Assembly (NCBI RefSeq): GCF_900113605.1
Contig: NZ_FOPY01000003.1
Span: 186,001-250,000 of the forward strand
Source: Modicisalibacter xianhensis
GTDB lineage: Bacteria > Pseudomonadota > Gammaproteobacteria > Pseudomonadales > Halomonadaceae
Length of the DNA stretch: 64,000 nucleotides
Reading direction: 5' to 3'
The notes below the pieces were generated by a model that had not been told where the DNA came from, did no database searches, and was given only the letters and a program-made list of their open reading frames with translations. Position numbers and translations under genes: made by a program. Shown here piece after piece: positions 24,680 through 35,700 of this stretch. Every line of letters begins with the position of its first letter. Positions within the stretch are counted from its first letter, which is position 1.

Positions 24680-27600
24680 ATGCGAGACGTTCTTTCTACT
24701 TGTCAGCCACGCGCCGAGATTTTAGCGGGCACCTTCAACCCTGAGATCTTTACAGCCAGCCTGAGCCGTGTGTTGGGTGATTACCACAAGGGAGAGGCTC
24801 GAGAGGGGGCTAGCTCTCTCTATTCCGATCCAGTGGTTTTCTTCCGAGATGCGACGCACCCAACCCAAGGGCTTTGCACGATTCTGGACAATGCCCTGGC
24901 GAGGCTGACTAACGGCGACTTGTCGCGTCCGGCCATCCAGCGTCTCGATACTGCCTTCGGCGGAGGTAAGACCCACACGCTGATTGCTCTGGCGCACGCT
25001 GCCATGCAAGGCAAGCCGCTGGCGGAGCATATGGCAGGGATAGTAGCACCTGAGCGCTTGCCTGAGCCCAACCACGTGAAGGTAGTAGGTATTATCGGTG
25101 ATACCGTAGATACGCTACGGGAGACAGCCGGCGGGGCGTCGCCCAAGCCAAATACGCTCTGGTGGCTGATTGCTCAGCAGACCCTTGCCTCCGAACAGCA
25201 ATCTTCTATCCAGGCACGCCTGGAGGATGCCTCAGCGCCAGCTTCTGATGAGTTCTTCGAGACCCTCTTCGGCGACAAGCCAACCCTGATCATCATCGAT
25301 GAGATTGCTCAGTATTTGTCTCGCATGGAGGCTGCTTTTCCAGGCTTGGGCGCTGAGCAGTCGGCAGCGTTTCTAATGTCGCTTTCAACCTATGCTGCAG
25401 GTAAGCCTAACGTAGCCGTCGTGCTGAGCCTGGCATCGGCAACCAATGCCTTCGGGAGCTTTAACAAGCTAATTGGAAGCCTGAAAAGTACGCACGGTTT
25501 CACCGATGCGCAGGCTGAAGCTATCGTGGCTGATGCACAGAAGAGTGTGCTAGACGTCGTCAACCGCACCTCGGAAGCCACGACGCCAGTTCAGGAAGGC
25601 GATCTGTCGCGTATTATGGCCAAGCGGCTATTCGTATCGGTCGACTTGGAGGCAGCAAACGAAGTAGCCACAGCCTTCATCGAGACCTACCGCCAGGCAG
25701 GGACAGACCTGCCGGCTGGGGCCAATGACCCGCAGTTGCATGATCGACTGGTGGCTCACTACCCGTTTCATCCTACGCTGATTGAGTTCCTATCCGAGGA
25801 ACTGGCCCAGGTAGAAAGTTTCCAAGGCACCCGTGGTTTGCTACGTACCTTGGCCCGGGCCGTGCGGCGCATCTGGGAAGCCAAGCTCGCGATCCCCTTG
25901 ATCCAGACCGGCCACATCGATTTGTCCGATGGCACTATCCGAGGCGAGCTGCTCGGTAAGACGGACAATACCGACTTTGTGGCTGTGCTGGACTCCGATA
26001 TCAGTAAGGCGTCGGGTACCCAAGCCACCAGTCGTACCGTCGCCGAAGAACAGGATCATGCCAACCCACACCCGGATGGTTACCCAGTACATGAATGGGC
26101 GTGGCGCGTGGTCTTCCTGCACAGTTTAATCGGTCGCGGAGGCGGCCTACAGGACGAAAAGTTCGGTATCGACATGACCTCGGCGGTCTATGAGATGGCA
26201 TCGCCTGCCATCAAACCGGCCACTGTGCGTTCTGCGCTGGAGACTATCGAGCGTGAGGCGAATTACCTTCGTGAGCGTAACGGGCGGCTCTATGCCGATA
26301 CTGTGCCGACGCTTAACAATATTCTCCGCCGTATCGAAGGTAGTGTAGCCTATCAAGAGGCAATGATGCGTGTGGAGCAAGTGGTACGCAGGCTGATCGA
26401 GCGATCTGCTGTCTTCGAGGTCCATGCCAATATCACTGATGGTGAAGGCATTCCCGATAAGTCTCGCAAGCCTCAGCTGGGCATCGTTGCCTTTGAAGCT
26501 GAAGGAATCGACCCGGCTCTTTTCATCGAGCGCCGTGGCGATGCGGTGCGCGAGTACCAGAACCAAGTGTTCCTGCTAGCCCCCAGTACTACCCATATCG
26601 CTGGAGCGACATGGACAGAGTCCCGTACCCAACAAGAGCACCGAACGCGCCAGAACATCCTGACCTTGGCGCGCAAGGCTATAGCCGTCGAGCGCCTCAA
26701 GGAAAACCCTGAAAATTGGGGGGTCAGCCACGATCAGCTGCAGAAGGGCGAATTCAAGGATCGAGCCGCCAAGAGCCCTGCTGAGCTGCGCACGGCCATT
26801 GATGAAGCCTACCGTTTCCTGATCTACCCGAGCCGCGATGGCGGACGGGTAGTGGTGCGTGATCTCGGCAAGCGCGGCGCTGGCCCCACAGCGGGCGGCT
26901 CCAGCGGCCTGCACTTGGAGGATGCTATCCTCAAGCAGCTGGCCGAGGAAGGAGAGCTAATCACCGAAGAGCGCGCATCCACCGCAGAAGCGATGACGCT
27001 GTTGGGCAAGCTATTCTTCGAGAGCCTTAAGCAGGTCAACGTTAGCGATCTCGTGGAGCGCTTCGCGACGCGACGTAACTGGCCGATCCTGCAGCGTCCG
27101 GAGTTGTTGGCCACTGTACTTGTGGAAGGCGCCAAGCGCAGCAGTTGGTGCCTGGGCCACATGCCCGACAAGAAGGCCCACAAGCCCGATGCCCTTTATC
27201 ACAAAGACAACCCGCCACCGCTGACGGCAGCGCCCCTAGAGCAGTGTGGAGAGGGCTGGATTCTCTGTACCAAGGAACACGCCAAGCAGTTGGGTTGGCT
27301 GGAAAGCATCGTGCGTGATCCGAATACCGTAGCGGCCTGGATCGAGCAGACGATCGAGAGTCGGGACCAGGTTGACCTAAGCCAGTTACCACAAATTATC
27401 GAGCAGGAGCATGACAAGGTCGATCCACACGTGATGCAGCAGCAACTGGAATACCTCTTTGCTCAGAAGCAGCTGGTGGCCTATCCCAAGGAAGCCTTCA
27501 ATGAGAAAGGGGATGCGGACCCTGACCAGGCAATGACTGGTGATACCATACCGGTGGGCGGCGTTGCTGGCGGGATCGTCGTGCCTTATCAAACGGCACA

Positions 27601-27946
27601 GGCGCGTGGCTGGATCAGAAAACCGAAGGTTGAAAACCGCTCCTTCGTGTTGAGAGCACCTGATAAGGTCAAGCAGCTCTTCAACCTGCTTTCGGGAACG
27701 GCACTCAGCCAGTCCACGACTGAGATACAGAATCTGCAGATTATGGCAGAAACCCCTGATAAGGGCCGCTTCCAGCTAGGTATGGGCCCCACCAACGTAG
27801 GCGCCTTGGTGGAGAGCCGGGCTCTGTTTGCGGCTTTGAATAATCGTTTACGCTTCGAGCAGGGTAGACACGAAGTGCGTCTGACCTTGGGTGAGCTGGA
27901 CCAAAACTGTAAGTTCACCAAAATGCTCGAGCAACTGGAAGGATAA
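24680..27946 (+). CDS. DUF499 (COG1483) ATPase of the helicase-methylase-ATPase locus
   Basis: 1088 aa with AGGGAGCAGTAC before the ATG. Residues 90-100 read LDTAFGGGKTH, the unusual P-loop of DUF499 ATPases (G94-T98), with IIIDEIAQYL as Walker B (204-213). A long C-terminal region has SFVLRAPDKVKQLFN and repeated helical segments. In known loci DUF499 proteins are found with DUF1156 methylases and a helicase. The role is an ATPase in a defence complex, detail unknown. The next gene starts 9 bases after its stop. Confidence 0.92.
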   Translation: MRDVLSTCQPRAEILAGTFNPEIFTASLSRVLGDYHKGEAREGASSLYSDPVVFFRDATHPTQGLCTILDNALARLTNGDLSRPAIQRLDTAFGGGKTHTLIALAHAAMQGKPLAEHMAGIVAPERLPEPNHVKVVGIIGDTVDTLRETAGGASPKPNTLWWLIAQQTLASEQQSSIQARLEDASAPASDEFFETLFGDKPTLIIIDEIAQYLSRMEAAFPGLGAEQSAAFLMSLSTYAAGKPNVAVVLSLASATNAFGSFNKLIGSLKSTHGFTDAQAEAIVADAQKSVLDVVNRTSEATTPVQEGDLSRIMAKRLFVSVDLEAANEVATAFIETYRQAGTDLPAGANDPQLHDRLVAHYPFHPTLIEFLSEELAQVESFQGTRGLLRTLARAVRRIWEAKLAIPLIQTGHIDLSDGTIRGELLGKTDNTDFVAVLDSDISKASGTQATSRTVAEEQDHANPHPDGYPVHEWAWRVVFLHSLIGRGGGLQDEKFGIDMTSAVYEMASPAIKPATVRSALETIEREANYLRERNGRLYADTVPTLNNILRRIEGSVAYQEAMMRVEQVVRRLIERSAVFEVHANITDGEGIPDKSRKPQLGIVAFEAEGIDPALFIERRGDAVREYQNQVFLLAPSTTHIAGATWTESRTQQEHRTRQNILTLARKAIAVERLKENPENWGVSHDQLQKGEFKDRAAKSPAELRTAIDEAYRFLIYPSRDGGRVVVRDLGKRGAGPTAGGSSGLHLEDAILKQLAEEGELITEERASTAEAMTLLGKLFFESLKQVNVSDLVERFATRRNWPILQRPELLATVLVEGAKRSSWCLGHMPDKKAHKPDALYHKDNPPPLTAAPLEQCGEGWILCTKEHAKQLGWLESIVRDPNTVAAWIEQTIESRDQVDLSQLPQIIEQEHDKVDPHVMQQQLEYLFAQKQLVAYPKEAFNEKGDADPDQAMTGDTIPVGGVAGGIVVPYQTAQARGWIRKPKVENRSFVLRAPDKVKQLFNLLSGTALSQSTTEIQNLQIMAETPDKGRFQLGMGPTNVGALVESRALFAALNNRLRFEQGRHEVRLTLGELDQNCKFTKMLEQLEG

Positions 27947-27955
27947 ACACGACCG

Positions 27956-28588
27956 ATGGCCACTTCTGCCACCCAGCCTGGGTTCCGTGCGCGTCGTAAG
28001 AGCTCACAGGCCGATGAAGCGCAGCTGGCAAAGCTGGCCAGGCGTTCACCTTATGTGCTACGCCTGACCCGTCACAAGGACATGCCGCCTCCTGTATTGA
28101 CGATCAAAGAGCGCATTGCGCCGGAAGATCGTGATGATGTGGAGGGCCTGTCCAACCCACGTGCCAAGACTGTGGAGCGTGGCAGCCTCTATGGGGAGTC
28201 AGTACGGGCCTGTCTACCCGTGCTCAAGCGTATTCTTGAGGAAGTGAAGGATGAGCAGGGCATTCCGTTGGGCCTGGAACGTTTCATGTCGGCTCAGGGG
28301 CTGAAACAGACAGACATCAACTTTCCTCTGGATGAAGCCGCCGGGGCTCGCTTGGCTTTGTTCTTCCGCCTACAGAGCAAAGTAAAGGATGTCGACCGGA
28401 TTGAGCTGATTGGCCGACGGGTGGCCATGTTCTCTCGGGAGGAGGCTGTGTATTGGCTGGCGAACGTGACCACCTCGGACCCGGCCCTGCGTAGCTGGGC
28501 CACCAGTGGGCTGCGCATGCTGCTGTGTGGTGAGGCCGGCGATAAGCGCGTGCCGCGTATTCTGGAGCGGATTCGTGCCCGTGGCTAA
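27956..28588 (+). CDS. Small accessory protein between ATPase and methylase
   Basis: 210 aa. GGAAGGA lies 13 bases before ATG 27956. The N-terminal 40 residues are basic (RARRKSSQADEAQLAKLARRSPYVLRL), then an acidic/polar middle. No family that I can name with certainty. It sits between the DUF499 and DUF1156 genes in the typical place of small accessory proteins in this locus type, so it is probably a fourth component. Confidence 0.7.
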   Translation: MATSATQPGFRARRKSSQADEAQLAKLARRSPYVLRLTRHKDMPPPVLTIKERIAPEDRDDVEGLSNPRAKTVERGSLYGESVRACLPVLKRILEEVKDEQGIPLGLERFMSAQGLKQTDINFPLDEAAGARLALFFRLQSKVKDVDRIELIGRRVAMFSREEAVYWLANVTTSDPALRSWATSGLRMLLCGEAGDKRVPRILERIRARG

Positions 28589-28699
28589 TGGATATAAATC
28601 GATGTGGCCCGCTGAGCGGGGCCGTAGGCAGCCAGTGCCAAGAATAATGATCAGCCAGGTCCGTTGCCTGGCTGTCGCCATGTTTAAGGAAACAGCAGT

Positions 28700-31600
28700 A
28701 TGGATGTCAACGAATCAGGTCTAACAGCTAACAGCATGTCGGCCAGTAGCAATGCACTATCTCCGCTCGGCGATCAACGCCTGATCGAAGCCGGCTTTCC
28801 CTGTCACCAGGTGGGAGCGGAAACCCAGCGCGAGCGCGGTGCCAGCTCGGCGCTACCGCCGCTCTACTATCTGCACGTGTGGTGGGCACGACGCCCCCTC
28901 ACGCCCAGCCGTGCAGCTATCCTGGCTTCCTTGTTGCCCGCCGATGCCGACCCCGAGCAGTTTATACGTGACTTGGGGATCGTGCGGTGGCAGGCCAAGC
29001 TAGGGAAGGAGCGGTGGACATTGGTCAGCGATACCATCACCAAGCGGCTTTATCAGGAAGAAGACGGCAACTGGGTGCTGCCCGTCGACAAGACGGTGCT
29101 CAAGGCAGTGGAAAAGGAGCAGCAGCGCCGTGAGGCCTGCCGCGAAATGATCGATCAACTGGAACAGGCTAGTCCCGAGTTTCAGGAAGATCCCGTGGTG
29201 CAGGGCTGGAAGGCAGATGTCCAGGAGCTGCCCACCATGGGCATCTATACTGGTGCCAGTCTGGAGGTCATGCAGGCAACCGCTGACCCTGCCGGCGTCA
29301 AGGAGAAGATCGAGTTTGCCAAGCGCGATGATGTGAAACAGGTACTAGGCAAAGCCATCCGCTGGGACCCGGAAGACTCCTACGGATATTCCCGCGCCTT
29401 TGCTACGCCTACCGAGCCATTGCCTGAGGATCAGCGTAAGGTGGTGCTTGATCCAACTTCCGGTGGCGGCTCAATCCCCTTCGAGGCGCTACGCCTCGGC
29501 CATAAGGTGATTGCCAACGAGCTCAATCCGGTTGCTAGCGTCATTCTCAAGGCGACTCTCGATTATCCTGTGCGCTTCGGTGAGAGCCTGCTGGCCGATA
29601 TTCAGGAGTGGGGCGAAAAGCTAAGGGAGAAGGTCGAAGCCCGAATGGCTCCCTTTACTCCTTTCAGCCCTATTCCCGCTGATCAGCGGGCTAAGCTAGA
29701 AGCCTATCTATACAAACACCCTGAGTTGGTGGAAGAGTACTCTGCCGAGCATGACCATATGGGCTTGCTTTATTGCCGCCAAGTCACCTGCCCTCACTGT
29801 GAAGGCGATGCGCCGCTACTAAATTCACTATGGTTATCGAAAGAAGGTGGCAACTGGGCAGTTTCTATTCAGCCGCACCATGATCGAACGGTGCATTTCG
29901 AGCCCTTCGAAGTTACCAGTACTAAACGTGGTCCCAGAGGGGAAGATCTGGACGCGGGAACTGTTAGCCGCGGCGTCGGACAGTGTGTGCATTGTCATCA
30001 AGCTATCTCAGCGGAAGAAATCAAGCGGCAGGCTCGTGGCGAATCAGATTACGGCAACTGGAAGGATGTACTCTACTGTGTAGTAGGGATTCGAATAGAG
30101 CCAAAGCTAGATAAGGGGGGTGAGATCCAGCGCTTCACTTCGGGGAAACAAGAAGGCGAGATTAAAACTAGGAAAGTTCGTTATTTTCGAGCCCCTAACC
30201 AGTCGGATTTTGAGGCCCTGAGGTCTGCAGAAAAGGAGATGCAAGATAGCCTCCTTGGTTTTGAGATGAAAGGGCTGGTGCCCAATGAAGAAGTTCCGGA
30301 GGGGTATAATACTAACCAAATTAGGCAGTTTGGTGTTGCGTCCTGGGTTGATATGTTTTCGCCTAGGCAGCTTCTAGGGAATTTGAGCATGATGGAAGCC
30401 ATGCAAGACCTAAAGCCACTAATTAATGGTAGAGTTGAAGAGGAAAGGTTTAAAGCAATTGTTACTTACCTGCAGTTTGCTATAGACAAAGTTGTTGATT
30501 ATAATTCAAGGCAAACGCGTTGGCATAATGGGCGCGGGGTTATGATTGGCACATTTGGAAGGCACGACTATTCTCCGAAATGGACTTATGGAGAAATGGT
30601 GATGTCTGGCTCTAGCCCTGCTTTGAAGTGGGGGGTTTCTCAAGTTGTTGATGCTTATAAAGGGTTGTGTAAGTTAGTTGATAATGTTAAATCTGAAGAT
30701 TCAGATGTCTCTGTCAGAGGCTGCAATTCTGCGTTTGGCATGCCTTACTTACTTGATGAATCTGTTGACTTAATTGTTGCTGATCCTCCTTATTACGATA
30801 ATGTGCATTACAGTGAGCTTTCTGATTTTTATTATGTTTGGCAAAAAAGGAGTTTTGTCGACATCTATCCAGAATGGTTTTCAACTTCAGTGGTTGACAA
30901 ACAAGAGGAGGCTGTGGCGAATAGGATTAGGCACGGGAGCCAGAGGAGGAGTAAGGATTTTTATCATAAAGCGATGAGCGGTATCTTTTCTGAGTGCCGG
31001 AGAGTTGTAAAAAAAGATGGGTTAATGACCCTGATGTTTACGCATAGGAGTCAAGATGCTTGGGAGGCATTGACTTCATCTATTTTGCTTTCCGGCTGGA
31101 ATATTACTTCTACATTTCCTGTTGAGTCAGAGAATACTAACTCCCTCAGCCAAATGGATATGGCTGCAGCATCAACAAGTATTTTTATTGCTTGTCGTCC
31201 ATCTGATCACTCTAATCGTGGCACCTCCAGTTGGGCCTATGAAGTCAAAGGCAAGCTGGAAACCGCGGTGCGCGAAGGGCTGGGAGAGTTCGAGCGCCTC
31301 AAGCTCAATCCCATCGACCGCATGATCGCCTCCTGGGGCCGAGCCCTGCGCGTCTACTCCGCCCACTGGCCAGTGCAGGATGGCGACGAAGATGTACCGC
31401 CCACCCGCGCCATGCAAGAGGCGGCCCGAGTGGTGGCCGAGGAAGAGGTCAGCCGGCTCTCAGGTGGCCTAGTCACTGTCGATGATCTGGACGCCGAGTC
31501 TCGCCTGGCCGTCATTGCTTTAGGGATCAATGGTCTGGGCGATTTCGCCTTCGACGATGCGCTGCAAATGAGCCGCTCGCTTAACTTCCGCCTACAGAGC

Positions 31601-31942
31601 CGCAACGGCAACTACCGCGTCAGTGATGATTTAGTGGCTTATGCCAATATCGGTGAAGACGAGCGCGCCGCTCCGCTGGTTATTCGCGGCAACAAGCTGC
31701 GCCTGCTCAAGCCTGAGGAACGGGCCGCAGCGCGCCTGGAAAACCCACAGACTCTGTGGGACGTGTTGGGTGGGCTGATCACCACCTACCGCGACGGTGG
31801 CATCGTGGCCGCGCGTAACTTCCTGACTCAGCATGGCAAGCGCGACAGCGATGCGCTACGCGGCCTGCTCAAGGTCTGGGCCAAGGAATGCCGCGACGAT
31901 GAGCTCAAGCGTGAGGCCCAACTGATCGACTACGAGCTTTGA
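28700..31942 (+). CDS. DUF1156 (COG1743) adenine-specific DNA methylase
   Basis: 1080 aa with AAGGAAACAGCAGT before ATG 28700. N-terminal YYLHVWWARRPLTPSRAA (about 55-72) is the DUF1156 signature. Motif I is LDPTSGGGSIPFEAL (about 250-264), zinc-ribbon-type Cys pairs (CPHC, CVHC) lie at about 365 and 430, and motif IV is DPPYYD (695-700), as in N6-adenine methylases. It should protect host DNA in a restriction-like or modification-linked system. Composition is mosaic: about 65% GC at 31261-31320 but about 35% at 31081-31140, indicating that the catalytic middle (roughly 30.1-31.2 kb) has another origin. Confidence 0.93.
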   Translation: MDVNESGLTANSMSASSNALSPLGDQRLIEAGFPCHQVGAETQRERGASSALPPLYYLHVWWARRPLTPSRAAILASLLPADADPEQFIRDLGIVRWQAKLGKERWTLVSDTITKRLYQEEDGNWVLPVDKTVLKAVEKEQQRREACREMIDQLEQASPEFQEDPVVQGWKADVQELPTMGIYTGASLEVMQATADPAGVKEKIEFAKRDDVKQVLGKAIRWDPEDSYGYSRAFATPTEPLPEDQRKVVLDPTSGGGSIPFEALRLGHKVIANELNPVASVILKATLDYPVRFGESLLADIQEWGEKLREKVEARMAPFTPFSPIPADQRAKLEAYLYKHPELVEEYSAEHDHMGLLYCRQVTCPHCEGDAPLLNSLWLSKEGGNWAVSIQPHHDRTVHFEPFEVTSTKRGPRGEDLDAGTVSRGVGQCVHCHQAISAEEIKRQARGESDYGNWKDVLYCVVGIRIEPKLDKGGEIQRFTSGKQEGEIKTRKVRYFRAPNQSDFEALRSAEKEMQDSLLGFEMKGLVPNEEVPEGYNTNQIRQFGVASWVDMFSPRQLLGNLSMMEAMQDLKPLINGRVEEERFKAIVTYLQFAIDKVVDYNSRQTRWHNGRGVMIGTFGRHDYSPKWTYGEMVMSGSSPALKWGVSQVVDAYKGLCKLVDNVKSEDSDVSVRGCNSAFGMPYLLDESVDLIVADPPYYDNVHYSELSDFYYVWQKRSFVDIYPEWFSTSVVDKQEEAVANRIRHGSQRRSKDFYHKAMSGIFSECRRVVKKDGLMTLMFTHRSQDAWEALTSSILLSGWNITSTFPVESENTNSLSQMDMAAASTSIFIACRPSDHSNRGTSSWAYEVKGKLETAVREGLGEFERLKLNPIDRMIASWGRALRVYSAHWPVQDGDEDVPPTRAMQEAARVVAEEEVSRLSGGLVTVDDLDAESRLAVIALGINGLGDFAFDDALQMSRSLNFRLQSRNGNYRVSDDLVAYANIGEDERAAPLVIRGNKLRLLKPEERAAARLENPQTLWDVLGGLITTYRDGGIVAARNFLTQHGKRDSDALRGLLKVWAKECRDDELKREAQLIDYEL

Positions 31943-32046
31943 GACTCGAATAAAGGTTAACTTAGGTGCTAGTAAAGGTCGGTGCGACTGCAGGTTGCTT
32001 ATCTCAGCTGCACCGATTTGGTTTAGGCGGACGGAAGGGGAGCGAG

Positions 32047-32337
32047 ATGAATCGTGAAAGGACATTGCGGTTGCTGCATGACCATCTGCCAGTGCTTGCT
32101 CGCGAGTTTGGTGTCAAGGAGCTAGCATTATTCGGCTCTATGGCACGGGACCAAGCTCGAAAGGACAGCGATATCGATGTCCTGGTCAGCTTCGATGGCC
32201 CAGCGACGTCTGCACGCTACTTCGGTACTCAGTTCTATCTAGAAGATCTGCTGGGTCACCCTGTCGATCTGGTGACAGATAAAGCCCTGCGCCCTGAGCT
32301 TAGGCCGTTTGTCGAGCGCGAGGCATTGCATGTCTGA
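32047..32337 (+). CDS. mntA: MNT-type nucleotidyltransferase antitoxin (MntA)
   Basis: 96 aa with GGAAGGGGAGCGAG before ATG 32047; an upstream open frame was not used. The minimal nucleotidyltransferase motif is complete: G30-S31, ten residues, D42-I-D44 (in KDSDIDVLVSF). In the studied systems MntA adds AMP to HepT and neutralises it. It overlaps the HepT gene by 8 bases. Confidence 0.92.
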   Translation: MNRERTLRLLHDHLPVLAREFGVKELALFGSMARDQARKDSDIDVLVSFDGPATSARYFGTQFYLEDLLGHPVDLVTDKALRPELRPFVEREALHV

Positions 32338-32692
32338 GCAAAAGCCGCAGCGAGAATGGCGCTTCTATATCGATGACATGATTGGTTTTGCTGAGAAGGT
32401 ACTCTCTTACACAGAAGACCTTCAACAGCATGATTTCGTTTCGCAGGACATTACTTACGATGCGACCCTACGCAACTTGGAGCTGATCGGCGAAGCAGCT
32501 ACCAGAATTCCAGCCGAAGTCTGTTCCGCCCATCCTGAAGTACCTTGGCGGCTGATAATCGCGACCCGTAATCGTTTGATCCATGCCTATCTGGGGATTG
32601 ATAACGACACCGTGTGGAGCATTATTCAGGAAAACATTCCCGAACTTCTGAAAATGCTGGAAGCGATTAGGGACAGGTACCGCAATGATTGA
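32330..32692 (+). CDS. hepT: HEPN-type RNase toxin (HepT)
   Basis: 120 aa from ATG 32330, overlapping MntA. The C-terminus has R80-NRLI-H85-A-Y87, the RX4HXY motif of HepT RNases, where the Tyr is the AMPylation target in studied homologues. The pair is inserted between the methylase and helicase genes of the defence locus, which suggests that toxin activity may be connected to that locus or serve as a stabiliser. Confidence 0.93.
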   Translation: MSEQKPQREWRFYIDDMIGFAEKVLSYTEDLQQHDFVSQDITYDATLRNLELIGEAATRIPAEVCSAHPEVPWRLIIATRNRLIHAYLGIDNDTVWSIIQENIPELLKMLEAIRDRYRND

Positions 32693-32719
32693 GCAGGCCG
32701 GAACGATGGGGAAGGGTGT

Positions 32720-35700
32720 ATGAGGCCAGGTATGGTGATAAGAGACTTCGATTGGAAGCATAGCTACGCGACCTCCGACATCCGTGAGGACGGGAAACTT
32801 GTAGATATCCTTCATGATTTCTATATCCCTGCCTTGTCACGCGCCACTCGGTATGACCGTGTAGCGGGGTATTTCACCTCATCGTCTCTGGCGGCAGCGT
32901 CACAAGGTTTCTCACGTTTTGTAGAAAACGGCGGGGTAGCACGCTTCGTGGTCGGTATGCAACTCGACCCAGAGGATGCTGCTGCTATCTTGCGGGGTGA
33001 TACCTCTCGTGCCGATAGGGTGATGCTGGAGCAGCTTGACATTACGCCTTCATGGCCTGACGCCGTGCGTCACGGGGTGGAGCTACTGGCCTGGATGGTC
33101 ACTCAGGGCTATTTGAGTGTGCGTGTAGGGTTACGGGTGCATGCTCAGGAGGGTACGCCGCAACCGCTAGATTTTGCTCAGGATGGCTACCTGCATGAAA
33201 AATGGTTCATTCTGGGTGACGAAGAGGATGAAATTTATATATCGGGATCACTCAACGAGTCCCGTACGGCTCTGGCGGTCAATGCTGAGAACATTACGCT
33301 ACAGCCCTCTTGGATCTCTGATTGGAACAGAAGCATTCTGAAGGACAAGCACCGCAGCTTCGAGGCGCTGTGGCTGGGCAAACATCCCGCCATCAAGACC
33401 TTCTCCTTACCTGAAGCGGTGCATGCCAGGCTGGTCAAGATCGCAAGCAACGTAACGGGGTTGTTCGAAATCGATGGTACTCCGATGCCATACCATCCGA
33501 TGCCGGACCAGAAGCAAGAGGTGCGTGAAGCTGACGAGATCCAGCCAAGCCTTGCTGAGCGGCTACGGTTTGCAATGATTCGGCTGGCCCCTTTATTACC
33601 TGGCGGTGAGCAGGTGGGCATTGAAACGACACCGATCGAGCCTTGGCCACACCAGCGCTTCGTTGCTAACCGCTTATTAGAGACTTACCCCCGCAATCAT
33701 CTGCTCTGCGATGAAGTGGGCCTGGGCAAGACTATCGAAGCAGGTCTAGCTTTTCGTGCTCTTTGGTTAAGTGGCAGGGCCCGCTCGATTCGGGTATTCG
33801 CTCCGGCTTCATTAACAGCCCAGTGGCTGGTTGAAATGGCTGAAAAGTTTTTCTTGCCTTTTTACCGCCGCACTAACAGCAAGGGTCGCTGGGAATGTAT
33901 CGACATGCTCAGCGGTGAGACTATCCAGGGTGATGGGAAAATGTTCGACAGCCCGTTGGAGATAATCTCAACCGGGTTGGTGATCAATCGTCACGGTGGA
34001 CGCCTGTTGGCAGGCCTCCCTGAAACGGATCTGGTGCTGGTCGATGAGGCCCATAAGGCAAGGCGTCAGACCCCAGACAACCAAACGGCTGTGCCCCGGT
34101 TTAATAAGCTCTACCAGGAGCTCCAGAGCGAGCTATATGGCAAGTCTCGAACCTTGCTACTGGCTACGGCGACGCCGATGCAACTTAACCGGGTAGAAGC
34201 CTTTGATCTGCTTAAGCTGATGCCTTCTGCCGGCGCCGTGCAGTTCTCAGAAGATTTGTGCGAAATTTTCTATCGCACTCGAGACAAGCTGCTCAATCGT
34301 GAGCCCATGGCAGACTATGAGAGCGAATGGCTACGACGATACCTGAATGATGTACGTGCGTCTTCACCGGAGCAATGGCGGTTTGTACATAACCATGTTC
34401 TGAGCTTTTTCGGGCAGACCGGGCTTGAGGACTTCGTTGAACGTTGGCTAGAGCCAATGGACTGGGATGAGGTACAGCCGGCACTGAGCCTGTTGGCACC
34501 ACTTGGCCGCAGCATGTTACGGCATACCCGTTCGCTTTTGCGCGCCTATCAGCGCGAAGGCCTGTTGAATGCCAACTTGGCATGGAGGGAAGTCCACCCT
34601 AGCATCGTCAAACTCTCCGGTGTCGAGCGCGAGGTCTACGACCAGCTTCAGGATTACTGTGCCGAGCTAGCTAGCCATATTGCCGCCAACATGGAGGAGG
34701 GACGTCAACGGGCCGCAATTGGCTTCTATCTCAGCTTCCTGCGGCTGCGCTATGCGTCATCCTTTTACGCTCTGCGTTGCTCTCTCGAGCGCCGCTTGGT
34801 CAAGATCCGACAGACACTGGACCATAAAGCCCAGCAGTTCGCCAATAGCGATATTGACCGCGAAGAGCTGGAGGAGATGTCCGACGAAGAAGTAGAAGGA
34901 TTGGTGCTTAAGCATCGTACCGAGAGCGACCTTACCTGGGAGCAGGGGGCTGTATCTCGCTTGCTTGCCACTATGGACCGGTTGCCCTCTACTCCACGCA
35001 AAATGCAGCAGCTCCTGCAGGATATCGATCAGCGTCGAGTGAGCGGGACAGACCGGGTTCGCCAATTGGTGTTGTTTACTCGCTATGCCGACACCATGAA
35101 TTATCTCCATGACGAACTACGAAGGTTACTGCCTCGATGCCCGATGGGAACATTCTCCGGCGCTGGCGGCACCTTGCGCCGAGCCGGTGAGTACCATCCC
35201 GAGAGGATGGATCGCACCACTATCAAACAAAGTTTCGTTGGTGGGAACATCGACATCCTGCTTTGCACCGATGCGGCAGCCGAAGGTTTGAACCTGCAGA
35301 GTGCAGATCTGCTGATCAACTTCGACCTGCCCTGGAACCCAATGATGCTGGAGCAGCGCATCGGCCGTATCGACCGTATCGGCCAGCATCACGAGCATAT
35401 CCGCGTCTTGAATTATCTATACCAGGACAGTGTGGAGGAAGTGGTCTATTCTCGGCTGGTCCAACGCTTCCGGGAAGCCCTTACCGTTTCCGGTGAGCTG
35501 CAGTTCTCCCTGTTGCCGATCCAACCCGAGGACTTCGAGGACTACGCTAAGGCAGATGGCGAACAGGGCAAGATTGATGAGGAAGAGCTGCTATGCCGAG
35601 CCTACGAGCATGCCAAGCGTATCAAGGAACGGCAACAGCTCACGGAATTCAAGGCTGATGAGCAGAAGGCAGCCTATGAAGCACTGGAGGCTCAGCAGCG

